DNA from: Burkholderia cepacia
GTDB lineage: Bacteria; Pseudomonadota; Gammaproteobacteria; Burkholderiales; Burkholderiaceae
Length of the DNA: 64,000 nucleotides
Assembly: GCF_029962485.1 (NCBI RefSeq)
Contig: NZ_CP073637.1
Location: 806,001 to 870,000 of the forward strand
Direction: 5' to 3'
Made by a program: the position numbers and the translations under genes. Below the pieces are notes generated by a model that was given only the letters and a program-made list of their open reading frames with translations, had not been told where the DNA came from and searched no databases. Shown here one piece after another: positions 24,443 through 33,320 of this stretch (position 1 is the first letter of the stretch; the number at the start of each line of letters is the position of its first letter).

Positions 24443-25234
24443 ATGACTCTTTCAACCATCGACGAAACCACGATCGACGAGCGCAAGTTCGTCGTCGCGC
24501 TCGCGCGCGGGCTCGACCTGCTGCGCGCATTCCGGCCCGGCGAGACGATGCTCGGCAACCGCGATTTTGCGGAACGCACGGGGTTGCCGAAGGCGACCGT
24601 GAATCGGCTCGCCTATACGCTGACCGTGCTGGGCTACCTGCGCTACGACGAGACGCTCGGAAAGTATGCGCTCGACGCCGGCGTGCTGTCGCTCGGCTAC
24701 GCGCTGCTGTCGGGTTCGGGGACGATCGACCTTGCGCGGCCGCACATGCAGGCGCTCGCGCGCGAGATCGGCGCGGCCGTGTCGCTCGGCTGCCGCGACG
24801 GGCTCGACATGATCTATCTGGAGACGATCCGCAGCGAGACGGCGCTGACGCTCGGGCTCGCGCCCGGTTCGCGGCTGTCGATGCTGACGAGCTCGATGGG
24901 GCGTGCGTACCTGGCCGTGCAGCCTGAGGACGTGCGCCGCGCGCTCTATGCGGAGCTGCACCGCGCGGCCGGCGGCGCGTCTGACGCCGATGCGCTCGTC
25001 GCCGGCGCGCAGCAGGCGGTGGCCGAGTTTTCGGCGGGTGGTTGCTGTTATTCGTTCCGCGCGTGGCACATGGACGTGAACGCGGCGGCCGTGCCGTTTC
25101 GTGAGCCGCGCGAGGGACGCTGGCTGATCCTGAGCTGCAGCGGTCCCGCGTCGTCGATGGACGAGGCGGTGTTTCGCACGCAGATCGGGCCGAAGCTGAA
25201 GGCGCTCGCGCAACGGCTCGGGCAGACGGCCTGA
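24443..25234 (+). CDS. IclR-family transcriptional regulator
   Basis: The 263-residue protein has an N-terminal winged helix (about 14-75, with [34 protein letters not shown]) and the C-terminal IclR effector domain (about 90-255, with [44 protein letters not shown]). It is divergent from gcdH across 115 bases that contain a perfect palindrome, so gcdH and its own gene are the likely targets. The effector may be glutarate or glutaryl-CoA; this is inference from context. Confidence 0.9.
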   Translation: MTLSTIDETTIDERKFVVALARGLDLLRAFRPGETMLGNRDFAERTGLPKATVNRLAYTLTVLGYLRYDETLGKYALDAGVLSLGYALLSGSGTIDLARPHMQALAREIGAAVSLGCRDGLDMIYLETIRSETALTLGLAPGSRLSMLTSSMGRAYLAVQPEDVRRALYAELHRAAGGASDADALVAGAQQAVAEFSAGGCCYSFRAWHMDVNAAAVPFREPREGRWLILSCSGPASSMDEAVFRTQIGPKLKALAQRLGQTA

Positions 25235-25373
25235 GCGCGGCGCGCGCGGCAATGGTCGCCGCCGCGCACTGCGTGGCGCAGGTGCCTGCGGGAGCAGCGC
25301 CGTTGCCATCCATTGCAACCGGAACGAACGTCGCTCATCATCGTTCACCGGCTTCCTGACGACGAGGTTCGCG

Positions 25374-25784
25374 ATGTCCCACCCGGAAACGATGGAAGGC
25401 GGTTGCGCATGCGGCGCGATTCGCTACCGGATTGCCGGCGTTCCGACCGACGCCGGTTTCTGCCATTGCCGGCTCTGCCAGCGCACGACCGGCGCGGCGG
25501 TCGTCGCATCGGCATCGGTGCCGATCGATGCATTCGAATACCTGCAAGGCGAGCCGACCGTCTACGCGTCGAGCGCGTGGGGCGAACGGCGTTTCTGCGG
25601 ACACTGCGGCGCGCAACTCGAATTCCGGCTGACCGACGCCCCGGAAACGGTCGAGATCAACTCGGCGACGCTCGACGAGCCGTCGCGGCTGCGTCCGGCC
25701 TGGCACGTCTGGTATGGCGATCGCTTCCCGGGCGTCGAGTTCGATGACGATCTGCCCAGGTACGACGACGGTGGAAGACCGTAG
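25374..25784 (+). CDS. GFA-family (Mss4-like fold) zinc protein
   Basis: The 136-residue protein has the zinc-binding cysteines of the glutathione-dependent formaldehyde-activating family: GGCACGAIRY, CHCRLCQRTTGA and FCGHCGAQLEF. Members bind zinc in an Mss4-like beta fold. Most have no proven role and only some react with S-hydroxymethylglutathione. It ends YDDGGRP*, and the DNA coding for its last 20 or so codons recurs in decayed form about 100 bases downstream. It probably forms a single-gene unit. Confidence 0.85.
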   Translation: MSHPETMEGGCACGAIRYRIAGVPTDAGFCHCRLCQRTTGAAVVASASVPIDAFEYLQGEPTVYASSAWGERRFCGHCGAQLEFRLTDAPETVEINSATLDEPSRLRPAWHVWYGDRFPGVEFDDDLPRYDDGGRP

Positions 25785-25886
25785 GCGTTCGTCAGCAGGG
25801 AAGACGTGGAAGTGCGTGCATGGCGCTCGTCTCCCGGGCGTCGTGGGCGGTGACGAACTGCCCGGGTACGACGATGGTGGAAGAGC
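25724..25886 (+). repeat. Decayed tandem duplication of the 3' end of the GFA-family gene
   Basis: Unit 1 (about 25724-25782, coding) contains TCCCGGGCGTCG, then GGTGACGA-like and CTGCCCAGGTACGACGACGG TGGAAGA. Unit 2 (about 25825-25882, non-coding) repeats CTCCCGGGCGTCG, GGTGACGAACTGCCCGGGTA and CGACGATGGTGGAAGA with a few substitutions and a small indel, offset about 100 bases. Unit 2 follows the stop codon and has no gene of its own. This suggests an old local duplication whose coding role was lost. Confidence 0.7.
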
Positions 25887-26070
25887 CTCGAGCGTCGGCA
25901 CTCGATAGCGAAGAAAGCGCGTGACGAGGGTTGCCGCACGTTCGGCAGGAACCCTGTGCACGCCGGGCTGCGCTTCGCGAAGCCTGACCCGCCCCCCAAT
26001 TCCATCAGCGGCTGACACCCGATCCCGCCATCCGGCGTGCCGCTTCGTGCACGCCGTCGATTCGATTCCT

Positions 26071-26874
26071 TCAGGCCGTCACGACCTTTGCAAACACGGG
26101 CCCTTGCATGAACCGCACGTCGTGCTGGCGCAGCAGCTCGCACTGCGTCTCGTCGACGACGCCGTCGAAGATCAACGGAATCCGCACGCGCTGCGCATAG
26201 GCGACGAGCGCCTTGACCATCCCGTCGCGCAACGCGATGCCCGCATCCATCTTGATGAAGTCGGGGCGCGCCATGTCCGATTCGACCGCGAGGATGCGGC
26301 CCGGATCGGGCAGCTTGTCGGCGACCTTGAAGCCGTGATGCTGATAGCTGCGCGTCAGGTAGCCGAGGAACGTCTTGTGCGCGACCGCGACCGCCGGCAG
26401 CTCGATCACGATCCGCTCGGGCGGCAGCCCGAAGCGTTGCAGCACCGACGAGAAATGCTTGCCGTGATCGTACTTCACGCTCTTCAGCAGCCGTTCGTGC
26501 ACGCGCAGGAACAGCAGCCCATGGCGCTGCGCGCCGAAAAAGTTGATCGCATGCAGCGCGCGTGACAGGCGGTCGATCGCGACCAGCGTTTGGTCGTCGA
26601 TGGCCGAATCGACCGGATCGTGCGGCGCTCCCGTGACGACGGTGACGGCCTGGAAGCCGAGCTCGTCGCCGTAGCGCTCGATCGCGTCGGCGAACGACGT
26701 CGACTGCGGCACGCCGGGCATCGTCACGTCGTAGATCGGTTCGTAGGCGCTGCCGAGCGTGCGCTCGGGCAGACTCGCGCTCGCGGTGCCGCCTTCGGCA
26801 AGCGCGAGGTGATCCCGCAGATACGGCAGTTGCCCGGCACGGGCGACCAGCTCGGGAATGGTGGGCGGAATCAT
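26071..26874 (-). CDS. Degenerate EAL-domain protein
   Basis: The 267-residue protein has the order of an EAL domain but altered catalytic motifs. EAL is replaced by E-P-I (residues 45-47, AYEPIYDV) and the LEITE-type strand by IVIELPAVAVAH. The metal-binding DDFGTGYSSL segment is not recognisable. The DFIKMDAG, LIFDGVVDE and FMQGPVFAK segments stand where DFIKID, VAEGVE and QGFLFA would be. Cyclic-di-GMP hydrolysis is therefore unlikely; it may bind the nucleotide or a protein partner instead. It has no other domain. Its promoter region is shared with the divergent monooxygenase operon. Confidence 0.75.
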   Translation of the reverse strand: MIPPTIPELVARAGQLPYLRDHLALAEGGTASASLPERTLGSAYEPIYDVTMPGVPQSTSFADAIERYGDELGFQAVTVVTGAPHDPVDSAIDDQTLVAIDRLSRALHAINFFGAQRHGLLFLRVHERLLKSVKYDHGKHFSSVLQRFGLPPERIVIELPAVAVAHKTFLGYLTRSYQHHGFKVADKLPDPGRILAVESDMARPDFIKMDAGIALRDGMVKALVAYAQRVRIPLIFDGVVDETQCELLRQHDVRFMQGPVFAKVVTA

Positions 26875-27226
26875 CGGCGTAAGAAGGAAAAACGGCGGCC
26901 GAACGGGCCGCCTCGTATCTCGATATTAGCAGCGCGCGCCAAGCTCGGCTTGGCGTTTCGCTCATATGGTTATCCCGTCCGGGCACGCTTGCCTAGGGTT
27001 TACGTTGATTTCACTATTCGTAATTGGTTTTACTATTCGTAAATCCAAGATTTGTCGCCGATCAAGAAATGCGGCATGCGGGCGCCGCGAGACGGCGCCG
27101 TTCACGAATCAACAGGAAGCAAGGAGCGAGACGTGGCGGGTGACAGGACAGGCGGGCAGGCGCGCCGGCAGGAGACGAATGGAACGACGGGCGTGCCGGT
27201 GCACGCACGGCAGGGTTGAGGAGCGG
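26875..27226. promoter_or_regulatory. Divergent regulatory region upstream of the monooxygenase-hmgA-fahA operon
   Basis: This 352-base gap has no gene. Its most notable feature is a direct repeat: ACTATTCGTAA at 27013-27023 and again at 27032-27042, period 19, each preceded by a T-rich triplet (TTCACTATT and TTTACTATT). TTTACG at about 26999-27004 forms an inverted partner to CGTAA. The spacing of nearly two helical turns suits binding of a regulator dimer pair to one face. The local sequence is AT-rich relative to the genome. Confidence 0.6.
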
Positions 27227-28888
27227 ATGGCGACCATGAGCATCGATTACCAGACGCTGAAGTTCGAGTACCGCGCTCGCGCGCATGACGCGGCCGTCCA
27301 CCCGGTGATCGTCGTCGGCGCGGGCCCGGTGGGCCTCGCGGCCGCGATCGACCTCGCGCAGCAGGGCGTGCCCGTCGTGCTGCTCGACGACGACGACACG
27401 CTGTCGACCGGTTCGCGCGCGATCTGTTTCGCGAAACGCACGCTCGAGATCTTCGACCGGCTCGGCTGCGGCGAACGCTTCGTCGACAAGGGCGTGAGCT
27501 GGCACGTCGGCAAGGTGTTCCTGCAGGGCGAGCAGCTGTATGCGTTCGACCTGCTGCCGGAGGAAGGGCACGCGCGTCCCGCGTTCATCAACCTGCAGCA
27601 GTACTACGTCGAAGGCTACCTGGCCGACCGCGCATTCGAACTGCCGAACATCGACATCCGCTGGAAGCACAAGGTGACGGGCATCGAGCAGTCGGCCGAA
27701 CACGCGGTGCTGACGATCGAGACACCGGACGGCGTCGCGACGCTGCACGCGCGGTACGTGATCGCGGCCGATGGTTCGCGCAGCCCGATGCGCACGATGA
27801 TGGGCCTCGAAAGCCACGGCCGCACGTTCAAGGACCGCTTCCTGATCGCCGACGTGAAGATGAAGGCGGAGTTTCCGACCGAGCGCTGGTTCTGGTTCGA
27901 TCCGCCGTTCCACCGCAATCAGTCGGTGCTGCTGCATCGCCAGCCCGATAACGTGTGGCGCATCGACTTCCAGCTCGGCTGGGACGCCGACCCCGTCGCC
28001 GAGAAGCAGCCGGAGCGCGTGATCCCGCGCGTACGCGCGCTGCTCGGGCCGGATGTCGAGTTCGAACTCGAATGGGTGAGCGTCTATACGTTCCGCTGCC
28101 AGCGAATGGACACGTTCCGCCACGGCCGCGTGCTGTTCGCGGGCGACTCCGCGCACGGCGTGTCGCCGTTCGGCGCGCGCGGCGCGAACAGCGGCGTGCA
28201 GGATGCGGACAACCTTGCATGGAAGCTGAAGCTCGTGCTCGACGGCCGCTCGGCCGACAGCCTGCTCGACACGTATGCGAGCGAGCGCGAGTTCGCGGCC
28301 GACGAGAACATCCGCAACTCGACGCGCTCGACCGACTTCATCACGCCGAAGAGCGCGGTGTCGCGCGTGTTCCGCGACGCGACGCTGAAGCTCGCGCGCG
28401 ACTGCGAGTTCGCGCGCAAGCTCGTGAACAGCGGCCGCCTGTCGGTGCCGGCGGTGCTGGCCGATTCGCCGTTGAACACGCCCGATCGCAGCGGCGACGC
28501 ATTTGCTTGCGCGATGCGGCCGGGCGCGGCGGCGGCCGATGCGCCGGTACGCGTACAGGGTGCGTCGGGCTGGCTGCTGCAGCGTCTGCGCGACGGCTTC
28601 ACCGGCGTGCTGTTCGGGTTGCCGGGCGATGCGGCCGCGCTTGCCACGGCCGTCAACGGCCTCGCGCTGCCGGTGCGGCCCGTACTCGTCGTGCCGGCCG
28701 GGCACGCGCGGCCGGTGGCCGGCGTTGACGTCGTGGAGGACGTCGACGGCCTCGCCGCGCAACGCTACGACGCGCAGCCGGGCACGTTTTACCTGCTGCG
28801 TCCCGATCAGCATGTCTGCGCACGCACGCGCACGCTCGACCGTCAGGCGATCGCCGACGCGCTGGCACGCGCGACCTGCGCACGCTGA
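27227..28888 (+). CDS. FAD-dependent aromatic monooxygenase, probable 3-hydroxyphenylacetate 6-hydroxylase large subunit
   Basis: The 553-residue group A flavin monooxygenase (PheA/MhpA type) has the Rossmann GAGPVG at 31-36 within VIVVGAGPVGLAAAIDLA, the NAD(P)H/FAD DG motif VIAADGSRSPMR, and the FAD-ribityl motif LFAGDSAHGVSPFGARGANSG. A thioredoxin-like C-terminal domain of about 110 residues follows. The start at 27227 has GAGGAG a few bases upstream. It is followed by a small DUF2783-type gene, an aromatic-acid porter, hmgA and fahA. In Pseudomonas putida a two-part hydroxylase (MhaA plus small MhaB) makes homogentisate from 3-hydroxyphenylacetate, and this cluster has the same logic; the substrate is inferred from that. 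Confidence 0.8.
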   Translation: MATMSIDYQTLKFEYRARAHDAAVHPVIVVGAGPVGLAAAIDLAQQGVPVVLLDDDDTLSTGSRAICFAKRTLEIFDRLGCGERFVDKGVSWHVGKVFLQGEQLYAFDLLPEEGHARPAFINLQQYYVEGYLADRAFELPNIDIRWKHKVTGIEQSAEHAVLTIETPDGVATLHARYVIAADGSRSPMRTMMGLESHGRTFKDRFLIADVKMKAEFPTERWFWFDPPFHRNQSVLLHRQPDNVWRIDFQLGWDADPVAEKQPERVIPRVRALLGPDVEFELEWVSVYTFRCQRMDTFRHGRVLFAGDSAHGVSPFGARGANSGVQDADNLAWKLKLVLDGRSADSLLDTYASEREFAADENIRNSTRSTDFITPKSAVSRVFRDATLKLARDCEFARKLVNSGRLSVPAVLADSPLNTPDRSGDAFACAMRPGAAAADAPVRVQGASGWLLQRLRDGFTGVLFGLPGDAAALATAVNGLALPVRPVLVVPAGHARPVAGVDVVEDVDGLAAQRYDAQPGTFYLLRPDQHVCARTRTLDRQAIADALARATCAR

Positions 28889-28915
28889 ATACGATAAAGA
28901 CACCGGAGACCCGTC

Positions 28916-29146
28916 ATGCCCTCACTCGACACCCGCCCGCGCCTGGCTGACCCCGACGCGTTCTACGAAGCGCTGATCGACATGCATCGCGACCTGTCCG
29001 ACAGCGACAGCCAGCTCGTCAACGCGAAGCTGATCCTGCTGCTCGCGAACCAGATCGGCGACGCCGGCGTGCTGCGTGAAGCAATGGCGCTCGCGCGCCA
29101 GGGCGTGACGCCGCCCGTGCATCCGGCCGGCGAGGTGGCGCAATGA
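28916..29146 (+). CDS. DUF2783-type small protein, possible monooxygenase coupling subunit
   Basis: The 76-residue, largely helical acidic protein (DPDAFYEALIDMHRDLSDSDSQLVNAKLILLLANQIGD) resembles small proteins encoded beside flavin hydroxylases. The pairing of a large flavoprotein with a very small second subunit is like MhaA/MhaB of 3-hydroxyphenylacetate 6-hydroxylase, where the small subunit couples NADH use to hydroxylation. It lies 27 bases after the monooxygenase with GGAG before the ATG, and overlaps the MFS gene by four bases. No catalytic residues are visible. Confidence 0.7.
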   Translation: MPSLDTRPRLADPDAFYEALIDMHRDLSDSDSQLVNAKLILLLANQIGDAGVLREAMALARQGVTPPVHPAGEVAQ

Positions 29147-30504
29147 GCGCGGCGCCGGCCGACGCGCGCGTGCTCGAAGTCGAGCGCGTGATCGACGAGA
29201 CCCACCGCCCGGGCTTTCACTGGATGCTGCTCGTGTTGTGCGGGCTGTGCCTCGTGATCGACGGTTTCGATGCACAGGCGATGGGCTACGTGGCGCCCAG
29301 CGTGATCGCCGAATGGGGCGTGCCGAAGCAGGCGCTCGGCCCGGTGTTCAGCGCGAGCCTGTTCGGGATGCTGCTCGGCGCGCTCGGGCTGTCGGTGCTG
29401 GCCGACCGGATCGGGCGGCGCCCGGTGCTGATCGGCTCGACGCTGTTCTTCGCGGTGACGATGCTCGCGACGCCGTTCGCAGGTTCGATTCCCGTGCTGA
29501 TGGCGCTGCGCTTCGTCACTGGCCTCGGCCTCGGCTGCATCATGCCGAATGCGATGGCGCTGGTCGGCGAGTTCAGCCCGGCCGCGCATCGTGTGAAGCG
29601 GATGATGATGGTGTCGTGCGGCTTCACGCTCGGCGCGGCGATCGGCGGCTTCATCAGCGCCGCGCTGATTCCGGCATTCGGCTGGCGCTCGGTGTTCTTC
29701 GTCGGCGGCGTGGTGCCGCTCGTGTTGACGATCGCGATGGTCGCGCGGCTGCCCGAGTCGCTGCAGTTCCTGGTGCTGAAAGGGCGCGTCGCGCAGGCAC
29801 GCGACTGGCTCGCGCAATTCGCGCCGCAAGCCGGTATCGACGCGAACACGCGCATCGTCGTGCGCGAGCGTGCGGCGAGCGGTGCGCCGGTCGCCGAACT
29901 GTTCAGCCACGGCCGCCTGCCGGTCACGCTGCTGTTGTGGGCGATCAGCTTCATGAACCTGATCGATCTGTATTTCCTGTCGAACTGGCTGCCGACCGTG
30001 ATGCGCGACGCCGGCTATTCGCCAGGCACCGCGGTGATCGTCGGCACGGTGCTGCAGACGGGCGGCGTGGTCGGCACGCTGTCGCTCGGCTGGTTCATCG
30101 AACGTTACGGCTTCGTGCGCGTGCTGTTCGTGTGCTTCGCGTGCGCAGCCGTGTCGGTGGGGCTGATCGGCTCGGTCGCGCATGCGCTGCCGTGGCTGCT
30201 GGCCGTCGTGTTCGCGGGTGGATTCTGCGTGGTCGGCGGGCAGCCGGCCGTGAACGCGCTCGCGGGCCAGTATTACCCGACGTCGCTGCGCTCGACGGGC
30301 ATCGGCTGGAGCCTCGGCATCGGCCGGATCGGCTCGGTGCTCGGGCCGCTCGTCGGCGGACAACTGATTGCGCTCAACTGGTCGAATGGCGCGCTGTTCC
30401 ACGCGGCCGCGGTGCCCGTGCTGTGCTCGGCGCTGTTCGTCCTCGGGCTGGCCGGTGTGACGCGGCGCAACGGCGCGCAGGCGCCTAACGCCGCCCTGAA
30501 TTGA
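29143..30504 (+). CDS. MFS aromatic-acid:H+ symporter (AAHS family)
   Basis: The 453-residue protein has 12 membrane helices. An early Asp in CLVIDGFDAQAMGYVAPSV and the loop 2-3 motif GLSVLADRIGRRPVLIGS are the two signatures of the AAHS family (PcaK, BenK, MhpT). A large cytoplasmic loop follows helix 6. Being between the hydroxylase and hmgA, it probably imports the aromatic acid that the hydroxylase uses. It starts on an ATGA overlap with the small gene. Confidence 0.88.
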   Translation: MSAAPADARVLEVERVIDETHRPGFHWMLLVLCGLCLVIDGFDAQAMGYVAPSVIAEWGVPKQALGPVFSASLFGMLLGALGLSVLADRIGRRPVLIGSTLFFAVTMLATPFAGSIPVLMALRFVTGLGLGCIMPNAMALVGEFSPAAHRVKRMMMVSCGFTLGAAIGGFISAALIPAFGWRSVFFVGGVVPLVLTIAMVARLPESLQFLVLKGRVAQARDWLAQFAPQAGIDANTRIVVRERAASGAPVAELFSHGRLPVTLLLWAISFMNLIDLYFLSNWLPTVMRDAGYSPGTAVIVGTVLQTGGVVGTLSLGWFIERYGFVRVLFVCFACAAVSVGLIGSVAHALPWLLAVVFAGGFCVVGGQPAVNALAGQYYPTSLRSTGIGWSLGIGRIGSVLGPLVGGQLIALNWSNGALFHAAAVPVLCSALFVLGLAGVTRRNGAQAPNAALN

Positions 30505-30519
30505 TGGAGAAAGGAAACG

Positions 30520-31854
30520 ATGACGCTTGACCTGTCGAAACCGGCGACCGCCGGCTACCTGAGCGGTTTCGCGAACGAATTCGCGACCGAGGCATTGCCC
30601 GGCGCGCTGCCGCACGGCCGCAACTCGCCGCAGCGCGCGCCGTACGGACTGTATGCGGAGCAACTGTCGGGCACCGCGTTTACCGCGCCGCGCGGCCACA
30701 ACCGCCGCTCGTGGCTGTATCGCATCCGCCCGGCCGCCGTGCACCGGCCGTTCGAGCCGTACGCGGGCCCGCAGCGGCTCGTGTCGGAATTCGGCGATTC
30801 GGCCGATGTGCCGCCGACGCCGCCGAACCAGCTGCGTTGGGATCCGCTGCCGATGCCGGTCGAGCCGACCGATTTCGTCGACGGGCTCGTGACGATGGCC
30901 GGCAACGGCTCGGCCGCCGCGATGAACGGTTGTGCGATCCACCTGTACGCGGCGAACCGCTCGATGCAGGACCGCTTCTTCTACAGCGCGGACGGCGAAC
31001 TGCTGATCGTGCCGCAGCAGGGGCGGCTGTTCATCGCGACCGAATTCGGCCGCGTCGACGTCGAGCCGTTCGAGATCGCGGTGATCCCGCGCGGCGTGCG
31101 TTTTTCCGTCACGCTGCCGGACGGCGACGCACGCGGCTACATCTGCGAAAACTTCGGCGCGCAACTGCGCTTGCCGGACCTCGGCCCGATCGGCTCGAAC
31201 GGCCTTGCGAACCCGCGCGATTTCCTGACGCCGCAGGCCGCGTACGAAGACCGCGAAGGCGCGTTCGAGCTGATCGCGAAGCTGAACGGCCGTCTGTGGC
31301 GTGCGGACATCGGCCATTCGCCGCTCGACGTCGTTGCTTGGCACGGCAACTATGCGCCGTACAAATACGACCTGCGCCTGTTCAACACGATCGGCTCGAT
31401 CAGCTTCGACCATCCCGATCCGTCGATCTTCCTCGTGCTGCAGTCGCAGAGCGACACGCCGGGCGTCGACACGATCGACTTCGTGATCTTCCCGCCGCGC
31501 TGGCTCGCGGCCGAGGATACGTTCCGCCCGCCGTGGTTCCACCGCAACGTCGCGAGCGAATTCATGGGGCTCGTGCACGGCGCGTACGACGCGAAGGCCG
31601 AAGGCTTCGTGCCGGGCGGCGCGAGCCTGCACAACTGCATGTCGGGCCACGGGCCCGACGCGGACACGTTCGAGAAGGCGTCCGCGAGCGATACGAGCAA
31701 GCCGCACAAGGTCGACGCGACGATGGCATTCATGTTCGAAACCCGCACGCTGATCCGGCCGACGCGCTATGCGCTCGACACCGCGCAGCTGCAGGCCGAC
31801 TACTTCGAATGCTGGCAAGGCATCAAGAAACACTTCAATCCGGAGCAACGATGA
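30520..31854 (+). CDS. hmgA: Homogentisate 1,2-dioxygenase
   Basis: The 444-residue enzyme cleaves the ring of homogentisate to maleylacetoacetate using Fe(II). It opens with [19 protein letters not shown], the conserved HmgA N-terminus, and has the cupin core with [19 protein letters not shown], where the His and Glu are iron ligands. [20 protein letters not shown] and [15 protein letters not shown] follow the family pattern. AAAGGAAACG precedes the ATG. It is followed directly by fahA (4-base overlap). Loss of this step would cause pyomelanin accumulation. Confidence 0.97.
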   Translation: MTLDLSKPATAGYLSGFANEFATEALPGALPHGRNSPQRAPYGLYAEQLSGTAFTAPRGHNRRSWLYRIRPAAVHRPFEPYAGPQRLVSEFGDSADVPPTPPNQLRWDPLPMPVEPTDFVDGLVTMAGNGSAAAMNGCAIHLYAANRSMQDRFFYSADGELLIVPQQGRLFIATEFGRVDVEPFEIAVIPRGVRFSVTLPDGDARGYICENFGAQLRLPDLGPIGSNGLANPRDFLTPQAAYEDREGAFELIAKLNGRLWRADIGHSPLDVVAWHGNYAPYKYDLRLFNTIGSISFDHPDPSIFLVLQSQSDTPGVDTIDFVIFPPRWLAAEDTFRPPWFHRNVASEFMGLVHGAYDAKAEGFVPGGASLHNCMSGHGPDADTFEKASASDTSKPHKVDATMAFMFETRTLIRPTRYALDTAQLQADYFECWQGIKKHFNPEQR

Positions 31855-33155
31855 GCGATACCCAAGACTGGCGCGCGACGCTCGACCCGGCTCGCAAGAG
31901 CTGGATCGACACCGCGAACGATCCCGCCTGCGATTTCCCGATCCAGAACCTGCCGTTCGGGATCTTCAGCGATGCGAAGCAGGCGGCGCGCCGTGCCGGC
32001 GTCGCGCTCGGCGACCAGATCGTCGATCTCGCGGCGCTCGCGCGTGCGGGCCTCGTGACGCTGCCGGCCGGCGCCGACGTGTTCGCCACGCCGACGCTCA
32101 ACGCGTTCATCGCGCTTGGCCGCGACGCATGGCGCAGCGTGCGCGTGCAACTGTCCGACCTGTTTTCGCGCGACAACGCGACGCTGCGTGACGATGCGGC
32201 GCTGCGCGCACAGGTGCTCGTCGCGCAGCGCGACGCGACGCTGCATCTGCCGGTCGAGATTCCCGGCTACACCGATTTCTACTCGTCGAAGGAACATGCA
32301 ACCAACGTCGGTTCAATGTTCCGTGATCCGAAGAATGCGCTGTTGCCGAACTGGCTGGAGATGCCGATCGGCTACAACGGCCGTGCGTCGTCGGTGGTCG
32401 TGAGCGGCACGCCGGTGCGGCGCCCGAACGGGCAGCTGAAGCTGCCCGACCAGGAGCGCCCGGTGTTCGGTGCCTGCCGCAAGCTCGACATCGAACTGGA
32501 GACGGGCTTCATCGTCGGGCAGGGCAACGCGCTCGGCGAGCCGATCGCGTGCGAGGACGCGGAAGCGCATATCTTCGGGATGGTGCTGCTGAACGACTGG
32601 AGCGCGCGCGACATCCAGCAGTGGGAATACGTGCCGCTCGGCCCGTTCAACGCGAAGACCTTCGCGACGACGATCTCGCCCTGGATCGTCACGCTCGATG
32701 CGCTCGAACCGTTCCGCACCGCGCAGCCGGAGCAATCGCCGCAGCCGCTCGCATATCTGCAGCACGCGGGCAAGCACGCGTTCGACATCGCGCTCGAAGT
32801 AACGCTGCGTGCCGAAGGCGCGGCCGAAGCGACGTCGATCTGCCGTACGAACTACAAGCACATGTACTGGACGATGGCGCAGCAGCTCGCGCATCACACT
32901 GTCGCGGGCTGCAACACGCGCGTGGGCGACCTGATGGGTTCGGGCACGATCAGCGGGCCGACCAAGGATTCGTTCGGCAGCCTGCTCGAATTGACGTGGA
33001 ACGGCAAGGAGCCGCTCGCGCTGAAGGGCGGCGGCAGCCGTGCGTTCATCGAGGACGGTGACGAGCTCACGCTCGCCGGGTGGTGCCAGGGCGACGGCTA
33101 TCGCGTCGGCTTCGGCACATGTGCGGGGACGATCCTGCCGGCGCGGAATGCGTGA
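31851..33155 (+). CDS. fahA: Fumarylacetoacetase
   Basis: The 434-residue enzyme hydrolyses fumarylacetoacetate to fumarate and acetoacetate, the last step of the homogentisate route. It has an SH3-like N-terminal domain (about 1-120) and the FAH catalytic domain with [19 protein letters not shown], where His and Glu/Asp bind Ca/Mg, then [26 protein letters not shown] and [16 protein letters not shown]. The start overlaps the hmgA stop (ATGA). No maleylacetoacetate isomerase (maiA/hmgC) gene is in the cluster, so that activity must be encoded elsewhere. Confidence 0.97.
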   Translation: MSDTQDWRATLDPARKSWIDTANDPACDFPIQNLPFGIFSDAKQAARRAGVALGDQIVDLAALARAGLVTLPAGADVFATPTLNAFIALGRDAWRSVRVQLSDLFSRDNATLRDDAALRAQVLVAQRDATLHLPVEIPGYTDFYSSKEHATNVGSMFRDPKNALLPNWLEMPIGYNGRASSVVVSGTPVRRPNGQLKLPDQERPVFGACRKLDIELETGFIVGQGNALGEPIACEDAEAHIFGMVLLNDWSARDIQQWEYVPLGPFNAKTFATTISPWIVTLDALEPFRTAQPEQSPQPLAYLQHAGKHAFDIALEVTLRAEGAAEATSICRTNYKHMYWTMAQQLAHHTVAGCNTRVGDLMGSGTISGPTKDSFGSLLELTWNGKEPLALKGGGSRAFIEDGDELTLAGWCQGDGYRVGFGTCAGTILPARNA

Positions 33156-33199
33156 CGGATCGTAGCGCGACACGTAGCAGGTAGTCCGGAAGGACAGGG

Positions 33200-33224
33200 C
33201 GGCCCGCATTGCGCGGGCCGTTTT
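33200..33224 (+). terminator. Terminator of the hmgA-fahA operon
   Basis: The stem CGGCCCGC / GCGGGCCG with a short loop is followed by TTTTCGTTTTT, 45 bases after the fahA stop. A G-rich tract (three GGGGGC units, about 33238-33255) follows immediately. Confidence 0.85.
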
Positions 33225-33320
33225 CGTTTTTGCTGGCGGGGGCGGGGGCGGGGGCGCGTGTGCGTCGATGTGTGATGCTGCGTACTAGCGTTAATGCTTG
33301 CGTCCGCGACAGCGCCGATA

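Noticed and set aside
24328..24579. Upstream extension of gcdH to 24579
   Set aside because: It would run through the palindromic operator and the start of the divergent IclR gene; the family N-terminus begins at 24327.
28963..31848. A 961-codon reverse open frame opposite the MFS gene and hmgA
   Set aside because: It has the composition of an antisense shadow (RR, HH and AR runs) and lies entirely opposite well-recognised genes.
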